26,916 nt of DNA, from the NCBI GenBank assembly GCA_964579735.1, contig CAZOHH010000033.1, positions 1-26,916 of the forward strand, in the 5' to 3' direction. This DNA comes from CAILLO01 sp964579735 (lineage in GTDB: Bacteria; Bacillota; Clostridia; Saccharofermentanales; UBA5734). Both the position numbers and the translations under genes were made by a program. The notes below the pieces were generated by a model that searched no databases, was not told the DNA's origin, and saw nothing but the letters and a program-made list of their open reading frames with translations. Below are positions 1-8,000 of this stretch, piece by piece (position 1 is the first letter of the stretch; each line of letters begins with the position of its first letter).

Positions 1-203
1 CCGCAGATGCCGAGGAAGGAGGCGGCGGAGAGGTAGTCGCCGGCGAAGGCGATGCCGTTGACGGACCAGTGGATCTGGCCGCCTGCTGCGAAGTAGCCGG
101 ACGCCGTCTTCGTCTTGCGTGCGAAGTGATAGGAGATGGCGAGAACGGCGATCACGAAGGAGAGGAAGATGGCGACGGCCCATGGGGATGCGACGTAATT
201 CAT
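1..203 (-). CDS. actP: Cation/acetate symporter ActP-like, N-terminal fragment
   Basis: This is the first 67 or so residues of a sodium:solute symporter (SSS family), cut by the window edge. Members of the ActP branch import acetate or similar short monocarboxylates with a cation across the inner membrane. The sequence shows a first membrane helix (about residues 8-25), then the family-typical stretch GYFAAGGQIHWSVNG followed by IAFAGDYLSAASFLGI, which closely resembles the start of ActP. The ATG at 201-203 overlaps the TGA of the upstream DUF485 gene as ATGA, so translation is probably coupled. DUF485-ActP is the standard gene pair. The substrate cannot be fixed from the fragment; pyruvate or propionate are possible alternatives. 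Confidence 0.85.
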   Translation of the reverse strand, partial: MNYVASPWAVAIFLSFVIAVLAISYHFARKTKTASGYFAAGGQIHWSVNGIAFAGDYLSAASFLGIC

Positions 204-481
204 AGGGTCTCCTCCTCCTTGCCGGCCTTGCGCTCCGCGAGGGTGCACAGGTGGTTGTAGACGAACGCCAGAACGACGGCCAACACGATGAGACCGAATC
301 CGAATACGATGGCAACGTTCAAGCTGCCGATATCGACGCGCATCCAGGCAGGTGCGAAGACGTTGATTCCAATGAAGGAAGCGTAGACAGCCGCATATAC
401 GAGAAACATGATGACGCCCAATCGGGTCTTGTACGGGGACGAGCGGTCGTCCTTCCACTCGGTCGATGGACCATGGCTCAT
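200..481 (-). CDS. DUF485 family membrane protein (YjcH-like)
   Basis: This is a 93-residue protein with two predicted membrane helices (about residues 22-45 and 54-77) joined by a short loop, the length and layout of the DUF485/YjcH family. That family is almost always encoded just before an ActP-type symporter, as here, and is thought to be an accessory subunit of it; its exact role is unknown. The start is supported by a strong AAGGAGGA ribosome site just upstream. The stop overlaps the actP start by four bases. The charged C-terminus (residues 83-93) is probably cytoplasmic. Confidence 0.9.
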   Translation of the reverse strand: MSHGPSTEWKDDRSSPYKTRLGVIMFLVYAAVYASFIGINVFAPAWMRVDIGSLNVAIVFGFGLIVLAVVLAFVYNHLCTLAERKAGKEEETL

Positions 482-515
482 GATGATTTCCTCCTTATGA
501 TTCTTATCGGAGAGT

Positions 516-553
516 TATGAATAGTTCATACCATATAAAGGTTTGATAAGCAA
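516..553 (-). promoter_or_regulatory. Promoter and putative operator of the DUF485-actP operon
   Basis: Reading the minus strand, TTGCTT (548-553) and TATGAA (525-530) are separated by 17 bases, with TGG just before the -10 box. The -10 overlaps a perfect inverted repeat, TATGAA-TAG-TTCATA, at 516-530. A repeat that covers the -10 and the expected start site is well placed for a repressor, but no regulator is known. Confidence 0.55.
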
Positions 554-572
554 AGAAAAAACGGAATACAGG

Positions 573-597
573 AAAAGACGCCCTTGTCGAGCGTCTT
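573..597 (-). terminator. Rho-independent terminator after the M28-like gene
   Basis: The arms AAGACGC (575-581) and GCGTCTT (591-597) pair around a nine-base loop. On the minus strand the stem ends in TTTT and a further T-rich stretch follows. It lies about 40 bases beyond the stop of the M28-like lipoprotein gene. Confidence 0.65.
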
Positions 598-634
598 CAG
601 GTCGGATCCTATTGACGGGCGGAAGGATGAGGAC

Positions 635-1834
635 CTACGACGCGGAGGGCGTCGTGGAGGAATTGACTTGCGGGGTGACGGATGCGATGGGGGGAGTGAT
701 TACCGAAGTACCACCGTCCATGCCCCTTTCAATCATCTTCACGAGAAGGAAGGCGACTTCGTTGATTCGATTCTGCAGGCGGTTCTCTTCGAAGAGGACG
801 TTGAGAGCCGTGTAGCTGTCGAAGGGCGTGCCTCTGATCTTCCCGTTCGAATCCGAAAAGAAAGGATTCTTGCTCTCCACCATTTCGGGAACCGACTGCG
901 CGAAGAAATCGCAGGACTCGAAGAAGACGCAGGGAAGACCCTTGGCGTCGAACGGCGAGTAATCGGAACGGTTCGTGGAGATTTCGCGCATCATGACGGG
1001 CTGGCCCGTTCCAAGCAGGTCGTAGTCGAAGCCAGCCTGATTGGTTCGCAAGTCGAGTCTGTACTTGATGGCGATGTCGGTCATCTCGTAAAGCTTCTTG
1101 CGCATCGCGTATTTATTCCCGGGTTCGGTCGAGTTCCAGCCGGCGTCGGCGTAGAGCTTATCTCCGGCATAGATGGAATCGACGCAGTATACCGCCTCGA
1201 TCCTCGCGAGATCGGCCGTCGACATGCCCGACAAATCGTAGGAGGCTCCGATAGGGTCGGTATAACCCGCGCCGTAGAAGGCGAGGATGACATCGAATCC
1301 TACAGGTTTGACTCTCAGGGTATTGGCCACCTGCATGAGGGTGGCTACTCCGGATCCGTTGCCCTGGATGCCATCGTAATCCGGGTAGGCTTGTGCGTCG
1401 GCGGCGGAGAAGGCATTGTCGTAGTGCGTGCAGAGGATCACGGACTTGCGTACCGTGGAATTCGTTCCATCGGATTCGGCGACCTGGAATCCAGAACCGG
1501 GAATCGTGACCACGATGTTGCGGGACGACGCGGTCGCACCTCCCGATACGACCGCGATACCGTTCTCGTCGAATTCGGAGACCTTGGGAGAGTATCCCAG
1601 CTTGACCAATGCCGCGGCAATGAAATCCCCGGCTTTCCTTTCTCCTGGGGTGAACGCCTTGCGATAGGGAACCGTGGAAACGAATGACTGGGCGAATTCG
1701 GAACCATAGGTGCCATAATCCGCGTATTCGTCGGGCGTCGATGTCGGCGAGCATCCCACGAAGGTAAAGGGCAATGCCATTGCGAAGACAACCGCGATCC
1801 AGCGGGTTGGCCAACGCATCCGGGAACCGATCAT
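635..1834 (-). CDS. M28-like lipoprotein with a degenerate zinc site (probable pseudo-peptidase)
   Basis: This 399-residue protein has an N-terminal signal (about residues 12-27) ending in FVGC, a near-lipobox with Cys28, so it is likely a lipid-anchored surface protein. The body follows the M28 (aminopeptidase Y/S type) fold: THYDN (136-140) gives the first His and Asp, GNGSG (158-162) matches the D-N-G-S-G loop, FYGAGY (186-191) matches the F-G-A-E-E motif, VDS (218-220) keeps an Asp, and SDYSPF (290-295) matches the S-D-H motif. Set against the family, the bridging Asp is Gly158, the Glu-Glu pair is Gly-Tyr and the last His is Tyr292. Catalysis therefore looks lost. The C-terminus (372-399) is Ser/Thr/Pro-rich. 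An AGGAG ribosome site precedes the ATG. A binding or structural role is possible but unproven. Confidence 0.8.
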   Translation of the reverse strand: MIGSRMRWPTRWIAVVFAMALPFTFVGCSPTSTPDEYADYGTYGSEFAQSFVSTVPYRKAFTPGERKAGDFIAAALVKLGYSPKVSEFDENGIAVVSGGATASSRNIVVTIPGSGFQVAESDGTNSTVRKSVILCTHYDNAFSAADAQAYPDYDGIQGNGSGVATLMQVANTLRVKPVGFDVILAFYGAGYTDPIGASYDLSGMSTADLARIEAVYCVDSIYAGDKLYADAGWNSTEPGNKYAMRKKLYEMTDIAIKYRLDLRTNQAGFDYDLLGTGQPVMMREISTNRSDYSPFDAKGLPCVFFESCDFFAQSVPEMVESKNPFFSDSNGKIRGTPFDSYTALNVLFEENRLQNRINEVAFLLVKMIERGMDGGTSVITPPIASVTPQVNSSTTPSAS

Positions 1835-1849
1835 GAAAGTCTCCTTCTT

Positions 1850-1864
1850 CCGCGCCTGGCGCGG
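1850..1864. repeat. Perfect 15-base inverted repeat in a divergent intergenic region
   Basis: CCGCGCCTGGCGCGG reads the same on both strands around a central base at 1857. It lies 16 bases upstream of the M28-like start codon, within that gene's expected leader. It could be an operator or a short RNA hairpin, though with a single central base a hairpin would need to open one or two pairs. Confidence 0.5.
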
Positions 1865-1884
1865 ACGGCCAAGGATGGGTCAAG

Positions 1885-1909
1885 TGCTATAATAACACGG
1901 AGGGGAGGC
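1885..1909 (+). promoter_or_regulatory. Extended -10 promoter and ribosome site for the ATPase gene
   Basis: TGCTATAAT (1885-1893) is a perfect extended -10 box; no convincing -35 is visible. The ribosome site AGGGGAGG follows at about 1901-1908, nine bases from the ATG, so the leader would be very short. The same A/T tract read on the minus strand gives TATTAT and may serve the divergent M28-like gene. Confidence 0.6.
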
Positions 1910-1917
1910 GGTCTTCC

Positions 1918-3159
1918 ATGCTCATCGGTCTTCGTACGAAGAATTTCGGCATCCTCGGCGACACCATGATCGGCATCGTCGGCAGTCGGCTGCTCGAGCT
2001 CGGCCCCGATGCTGGACTGACCCCCGTCACGGCCTTGATCGGTCGCAACAGTACCGGGAAAAGCACTGTCCTCGATGCCCTCTCCTTTCTTTCCGATTGC
2101 CTGAAGGATGGAGTCCCCGCTGCTTCCTCGGCACCGGGGCGTGACGGCTTCACCGAAATGAGGACGAGTGGTTCATGCGGAGCTGGGCAAATGGAACTCG
2201 AGATCGCCGTCGAAGCCCCCGACCGCTCCTGCGTCCTGGACTATACCCTACGCCTTGCATGCGATGCGCATGGACGACCGGTCGTAGACCTCGAAAGCGT
2301 TCGACGACTCGAGACGAACCCTGACGGGACGCATGTGTTCCTGGAAATCCTCAGATTGGAAGCAGGAAAGGGATCCGTCCTCGAGTGTGCCGGGGACTCC
2401 ACCAGCGAGCCTTGCCGCCGTGCAGCGGGGGTGATGGATCTCCGAAAGCCAGGATTGTCCACGTACGGAACCTTGCTCGAGTTCTCGGAGCTTCACGCGC
2501 TGCTGAGCATCGTAACGAGTTGGTATTTCTGCCGCTTCGACCTGGATGCTGCCCGCGCGACGCGCGCAGTAGGGGGACACCACCATGTGAGTCCGACGGC
2601 GGACAACCTTGCGAACGTCCTGCGATATCTCGAGGAGGAGGACCCGAAGAAGCTTCGAGGGTTCCTGGAGCGAGTATCCCGCCGCATGCCCGGACTCGGG
2701 ACTCCGCACACCTCCTTGTCACCGGACGGCAAGCTCCTGCTCCGATTCGACAGAGCGGATGGAACCCAACCAATCTTCCTGAACCGCCTCTCCGACGGGT
2801 CCATCAAGCTTTTCACATACCTGCTCCTGTTGGAGGATCCGACACCTCGACCCCTGGTCTGCCTGGAGGAGCCGGAGTCCGGGCTATATCACGACATGAT
2901 CGAACCGCTGGCCGAAGAGTTCCGACGGCATGCCTCTGGAATCCGCGAAGGAGAGCCGGGAACCCAGGTTCTGTTTACGACGCACCATCCCTATCTCCTC
3001 GATTCCCTGCGCCCGGAAGAAGTCTGGGTGCTCGAGCGCCAAGCGGACGGACTCGCTTCCGCCCGGCGCATCGGCGACGACCCGGTCGTCCTGGGTATGT
3101 TCGACCAGGGAGTCGGGATGGCCGCGCTCTGGTACGGCAACTACCTCGACAGGAGCTGA
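1918..3159 (+). CDS. AAA family ATPase (AAA_21/OLD-like, SMC-type head), putative defence ATPase
   Basis: This 413-residue protein is a RecF/OLD/SMC-type ABC ATPase. It starts with a strand typical of the group (LRTKNFGIL), then the Walker A loop GRNSTGKST (42-50), an ABC-like signature LSDG (291-294), Walker B with catalytic Glu in LVCLEEPESGLY (313-324), and the His switch TTHHPYLLDSL (354-364). No long coiled coil is present between the halves, so it belongs with the short AAA_21 proteins rather than true SMCs. It sits two bases before a DUF4276 gene. ATPase plus TOPRIM-like partner is the layout of OLD, PARIS and AbiL-type phage defence, so a sensing role in such a pair is inferred. Base composition matches its neighbours. 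Confidence 0.85.
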   Translation: MLIGLRTKNFGILGDTMIGIVGSRLLELGPDAGLTPVTALIGRNSTGKSTVLDALSFLSDCLKDGVPAASSAPGRDGFTEMRTSGSCGAGQMELEIAVEAPDRSCVLDYTLRLACDAHGRPVVDLESVRRLETNPDGTHVFLEILRLEAGKGSVLECAGDSTSEPCRRAAGVMDLRKPGLSTYGTLLEFSELHALLSIVTSWYFCRFDLDAARATRAVGGHHHVSPTADNLANVLRYLEEEDPKKLRGFLERVSRRMPGLGTPHTSLSPDGKLLLRFDRADGTQPIFLNRLSDGSIKLFTYLLLLEDPTPRPLVCLEEPESGLYHDMIEPLAEEFRRHASGIREGEPGTQVLFTTHHPYLLDSLRPEEVWVLERQADGLASARRIGDDPVVLGMFDQGVGMAALWYGNYLDRS

Positions 3160-3161
3160 GG

Positions 3162-3815
3162 ATGCATTTTGAAGTCCTGATCGAGGACCGCTCAGGCGGT
3201 ATCGTCGTGGAAGCGTTGCTTTCGCGGATGCTTCCCCCCACCGGCCATTCCGTCAGCATCCGACCGCACCGAGGGAAGGGTGAGTTCCCCCGCGACCCTG
3301 CCGCACGTCCCGACCGCATGTCCTCGGGGCTTCTTGACCTGTTGCCGGCTAAACTACGGGCCTATTCCATAGTTCTCGATCCGGCCTCGAATGCCATCGT
3401 GGTCCTGATGGATTCGGACAAGGAGGACCCGGAACCCTTACGGGAAAGGATTTCGGGAATGTGCTCCCGGTTCGCGCCGACGATTCCCCTGGTGGTCGCG
3501 CTGTCCGTGGAGGAGATGGAAGCTTGGATTCTCGGGGACTCCGCGGCGATCTTCGAAGCCTTCCCGGATGCGGACCGTCCGATGCTCGATGCGTATCGTC
3601 AGGACAGCATCTGCGGAACATGGGAGTGGCTCGCGCGCGTACTGCTGAAGGAACGTGCGCTGGCGCTCATCCGCGAAGGATATCCGATGGTCGGCATCCG
3701 CAAGCATGAATGGGCCGACGCGATCTCCCCGTTCCTCGAACCGTCGCGCAATCTATCCCCAAGCTTTCGCAGATTCTCCGAAGACATAACGAAGGTCGTG
3801 GAGGGTTCCCGATGA
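3162..3815 (+). CDS. DUF4276 family protein (TOPRIM-like), partner of the AAA ATPase
   Basis: This 217-residue protein carries the hallmarks of DUF4276: an N-terminal VLIEDRSG with Glu8-Asp9, a strand ending in VVLMDSDKED (Asp84, Asp86) and the family motif VEEMEAWILGD (residues 116-126). An early acidic residue followed by a DxD on a hydrophobic strand is what a metal-binding TOPRIM nuclease centre looks like, so a nuclease role is inferred, not shown. The ATG at 3162 is chosen because it follows the ATPase stop by two bases with GGAGCTGAGG before it. Its TGA overlaps the hemW start. DUF4276 genes commonly sit next to AAA_21 ATPases in accessory regions. Confidence 0.8.
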   Translation: MHFEVLIEDRSGGIVVEALLSRMLPPTGHSVSIRPHRGKGEFPRDPAARPDRMSSGLLDLLPAKLRAYSIVLDPASNAIVVLMDSDKEDPEPLRERISGMCSRFAPTIPLVVALSVEEMEAWILGDSAAIFEAFPDADRPMLDAYRQDSICGTWEWLARVLLKERALALIREGYPMVGIRKHEWADAISPFLEPSRNLSPSFRRFSEDITKVVEGSR

Positions 3816-5008
3816 CGGGAGGACGGTCCGACAAGACTTCTCCATCCTCGGCATATGTCCATGTGCCTTTCTGCCAGCACCGCTGCGCATACTGCGATTT
3901 CACGACTTATGCAGGGATTCTGCCACTGGCGGGCCGATACTTCGAAGCACTTCGAAAGGAGATCGCAACGGAGCGGGAGAGCGCAGGATGGAAGGATTCG
4001 CGCGCTCCAAACCACATCGGAACCTCGTCTCCATCAGCACTTTCGACCGTGTATTTCGGTGGGGGGACCCCTTCGCTCGTTCCAGAACGTGAGATCGCTG
4101 AAACGATGAACGCACTATCCGCAGCATTCGGCTTCGCAGATGACCTGGAGGCATCGATCGAGGTCAATCCGGGCACCCTCAGGCCGGGCGCGGCGGAGAC
4201 CTGGCTGGAGTGCGGCATCAACCGCGTCAGTGTCGGCGTGCAAGCACTGGACGACCGACTGCTTGCGGCTCTGGACCGTATCCATACGGCCTCGGAGGCA
4301 GAGGATGCCTTCAGGACGCTCCGCAGTGCCGGATTCACCAACCTCTCCGCGGATCTGATGCTGGGACTTGCCGGGCAGACCGTCGCAGACATCGTCGATG
4401 CGGTGGACAGGGTGGTCTCCTTCGGCGCAGTTCACGTGTCCTTCTATTCCTTGTCGGTCGAACCGGGGACACCCTTCGATCTCCGCTACCCGGGCGGGAG
4501 GGGATTGCCTGGCGACGACGAGGAGCGCGCGATCTACTATGCCGCGATCGATGCGCTGGAACGGAACGGACTTGCGCAGTACGAGATCAGCAGCGCCGCG
4601 AGGGAGGGCTTCATGTGTCGGCACAATCGTGTCTATTGGGCGGCGAAGCCCTACTACGGCTTCGGAGCGGGTGCTCATTCCTACGTGGGCGGGATCAGGC
4701 GCGGAAACCTCACCGGCGTGGAGGAGTACGTCCAGGCCGTGCAGGCGCGCGGGGAAGCGGAGGAAAGTCGTGAAAGCATCGACCGCAAGGAGGAAATGGC
4801 CGAAGTCATGCTCCTTGGATTGAGGATGAACGAAGGGGTATCCCGCATGGAATTCTTCGGCCGATTCGGCGAGACGCTCGACGAAGTCTTCGGTGAGCGA
4901 ATCCATCCCCTCGTTGAGGACGGTCTCCTGGAATCCGGTTTCGACTGGGTCCGTCCGACACGAAAGGGCATCGATTTCTCGAATGTGATCTCGAGGGCCT
5001 TCTTGTAG
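3812..5008 (+). CDS. hemW: Radical SAM heme chaperone HemW
   Basis: HemW is a radical-SAM-fold protein that binds heme and delivers it to membrane proteins; it was long misannotated as oxygen-independent coproporphyrinogen oxidase. The 398-residue product has the iron-sulfur motif Cys21-x3-Cys25-x2-Cys28 in the typical HVPFCQHRCAYCDF context, the SAM-binding YFGGGTPSL, the NRVSVGVQ strand and the later CRHNRVYW motif, followed by a HemW C-terminal winged-helix-like part. The start at 3812 overlaps the DUF4276 stop as ATGA, so the three genes from 1918 are probably one transcript. HemW in Bacillota more often sits near lepA and hrcA-grpE, so this placement is unusual. Confidence 0.92.
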   Translation: MTGGRSDKTSPSSAYVHVPFCQHRCAYCDFTTYAGILPLAGRYFEALRKEIATERESAGWKDSRAPNHIGTSSPSALSTVYFGGGTPSLVPEREIAETMNALSAAFGFADDLEASIEVNPGTLRPGAAETWLECGINRVSVGVQALDDRLLAALDRIHTASEAEDAFRTLRSAGFTNLSADLMLGLAGQTVADIVDAVDRVVSFGAVHVSFYSLSVEPGTPFDLRYPGGRGLPGDDEERAIYYAAIDALERNGLAQYEISSAAREGFMCRHNRVYWAAKPYYGFGAGAHSYVGGIRRGNLTGVEEYVQAVQARGEAEESRESIDRKEEMAEVMLLGLRMNEGVSRMEFFGRFGETLDEVFGERIHPLVEDGLLESGFDWVRPTRKGIDFSNVISRAFL

Positions 5009-5033
5009 ACGCGGAGGCTTGCATTCCTCGCTA

Positions 5034-5042
5034 TGGTACACT
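5034..5042 (+). promoter_or_regulatory. Possible extended -10 promoter before addB
   Basis: TGGTACACT matches an extended -10 box and is nearly identical to the box upstream of phoH (TGCTACACT). No -35 is evident. It would give addBA its own start site about 20 bases upstream of the addB ATG, in addition to read-through from hemW. Confidence 0.4.
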
Positions 5043-5069
5043 TGAGAAAACGGCCTGAAAGAGGGTTCC

Positions 5070-8000
5070 ATGGGGCTTCGCATCGTTCATGGCGGTATAG
5101 GGAGCGGCAGGACGCGGCGGTGTCTTGAGGAGATCCGCGAATCGTGGGATCCCTCTTGCCCCGACCGCCGTGCGTTGCTGGTCGTCCCAGACCCGCTGAA
5201 ACTCGATACGGAAGCATTCCTGTTGGAGGCAACCGGCCGAGACGGTCTGATGATGGCCGAAGTCCTGAGTTTTCAGCGTCTCGCGGAGCGGTTGATGGGC
5301 GAAGTCGGAGGGCTTGCGGACCATTACGCCGACGCGTCGGGGCGGAGCATGTGCATCCACCGCGTTCTCAAGGCGAAAGGGCAGGAATTGACGGTCTTCG
5401 GACCCATGGCCGATCGTCCTGGCTTCGTCCCTCAGATCGAGACGGTGCTGTCGGAATTCCGACGCTATGGAATCCGGCCTACGGACCTCGAGCGTTCTCT
5501 GGAGGCGGATCCAGAGAATCGAATTCCCTCTTCCTTCCGAAACAAGACCCGCGATCTCGCCACCATTCTCCGTGATTATGAAGAAACCCTGGAACGCCTT
5601 GGGCTGAAAGACCCCAGTGGAGACCTCGACCGCCTGGCTGAGATTCTGCGAAACGTCGGCGCTGCGGCTGTATGGCCCTATGACCGGCTCGCGTGGCTCT
5701 CGAATGCATCCGTTTGGATCGACGGATTCGGCGAACGACGGGACTTCACCCCTCAGGAAAGTCGTGTGATCGAAGCTCTGGTCGAAGTCTGCAGGGAAGT
5801 GACGGTTACTCTTTGCACCGATTCGGTACCTGCGGATCGAGGAGCCGTCGAAGATGGACCCGATGCGCTTCTGATCGGCCGGAGAACGGCATTCCACCTG
5901 AATCAGAAACTCGCAACGCGACTGCAGCCGGGCGGGATCGTCGCGCTCGATGCGAAAGGACGCGGCAGACACCCCGAACTCCTCCATCTGCGTCGCTCGC
6001 TGGAACAAGGACTCTCCATTCCTTTCACCGAACAGGCTGGGGCCGTCGTGGTCTATCACGCCTTCGACGCCTATGAGGAAACATCCTGGGTGGCTGGAGA
6101 AATCAGACGCCTCGTCTTCCGGGAGGGCTTCCGATTCCGTGATATCGCCGTTGCCGCCTGTGCTTTCGACGCATACGCACCGCTACTCGAAGCTGCTTTC
6201 GACGCCTATGGGATTTCAGGCTTCATGGACCGGGAAGTCAAGCTGTCGGGCACGGCTCTTCCTCGCTTCGTACTGGCCTTCCTTGCCATGTCCTCGTCTT
6301 CGTGGAGTCTCGGATCCGTCATGTCCTGTCTGCGCTCGGGGCTCGCGGATATCGCTCCCGACGAGACCGACCGGTTCGAGAATTATTGTCTCTCCCGCGG
6401 AATCTCCGGCAAGAGCCGTATCTTCGACGACCGTCGCTATGGGAGTGATTTCGATGCCGACCCGACGGCGGGACTTGCCGATGAGGAGACCGTGGACGCA
6501 CCCCTTGCGGCCGGAGCCTTCGCACTCGGAATCCGCAATCGTTCGCTGAAACCTCTCCGAGACGCCCTGGACGACGTCTCCGGCCGAAAGACCTGTGCGG
6601 AGCGATGTGCCGCGCTCGAGTCGTTCCTTCACGGATACGACATGCATGCCCGGGTCTACCGCCTCGCAAGGAGACTGCGTGAGAAGGGGACTTCGGACGG
6701 AGCCATGAGACTGGTCAAGTCATGGAACGCACTGGGCACGGTTCTTCGGCAGATGGAGACGGTGGCTGGCGAAGAGTCGATTCCGCTGGAGGATTTTTCG
6801 GCTTTGTTGTCGGCAGGGATCGATGCCTGCAAGGCCGGAACGATTCCTGCCTCACCGGATGCAGTTCTTGCAGGCCCACCGGACCGCGTGATCGCAAGGC
6901 GCCCTTCGGTCCTTTTCGTATTGGGCACGTCTTCGGATGCGTTGCCCATGAAGGGAGTGGCGGAGGGATTGCTCAACGCCGCCGACCGCGAAAGACTGTT
7001 CGAGAAGGGCGGCCTCGCCCTTCCGAGTGGCGTCGCCGACAAGCCTTTCGAAGACGCCTTCAGAGAGTATTCACTGCTGTCGCTGCCGACGGAGCTTCTC
7101 TATGTCGGATATGCGGAGACGGACAGAAAAGGTTCGAACGTCGAGCCGTCCGCGACGCTGGGTCGCATCCGCTCCTTGCTGCCGAACTGTCGTACCCTTG
7201 AAATCGGTCCGCTTTCCAGCGCATTGGCGGATGATTCGAGACTCCTCATCCCATCGAGGGTGGAGACGGGGGATACGACTTCATCGAGCCGCTCCTTGCA
7301 GATGACGGGAACCGGACTGCTCCGCGTCGTCCGTATCCAGACGGAACTCGTCGCAGGAGTCTTCGGGCTCGATAAGGGGATGAGCGTTTCCCAACTCGAG
7401 ACCTATGCCTCGTGTCCGTATTCACATTTCTGCAAATACATCCTGAAGCTGAAGCCCAGGGAGGTCTGGAAACCGGAGGCCGCAAACATCGGAAGCCTTG
7501 CGCATGGCGTGGTGGAGATGGCCATGGCGGCACTTCGGGAGGATATGGAATCTGCCCTGCGGGAGGGACGTGACCCCGACGGAGTCCTTCAGGCCTTCAT
7601 CGCATCCGACCTCGAGCGAAGGGCTGAGGACCTGATTCGTGCCACGGCCGTTCGCGACCGGCTCGGACTGTTCCTCGACGAGGGCTTCCGCACCTCCGCC
7701 GGCAGAAAGGTGCGTCGAACCGCCGCGGAGTCCCTGCGTGCAGCGGCCAAGCAACTTCTGGTCGATGAACTTCGACCTGCCTACCTTGAATGGGGCTTCG
7801 GATCGGATAGTGGAAACCCGCTGGTCGTTCAGCTCGGAAATGGCACGCGAATCTCCTTCCGAGGACGGGTGGACCGCATCGATGTCACTCGAAAGGATGG
7901 CACGGAACGATATCGCATCATCGACTACAAGAGCGGCAACAAGGATATCGATTTCGATGCGCTGTTCGATGGTCTCGCCTACCAGCTTCCCGCATATCTT

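Noticed and set aside
584..1687. Long plus-strand open frame opposite the M28-like gene
   Set aside because: It has no family motifs and no ribosome site, and is the usual antisense shadow of a GC-rich gene.
1918..3159. SMC or RecF replication/repair ATPase
   Set aside because: It lacks the long coiled coil of SMC, and its partner gene and length fit the AAA_21/OLD-like group better than RecF.
3812..5008. Oxygen-independent coproporphyrinogen oxidase (HemN)
   Set aside because: The short length and the Cys-x3-Cys-x2-Cys motif without HemN's fourth Cys, together with the HemW-type C-terminal part, fit HemW.
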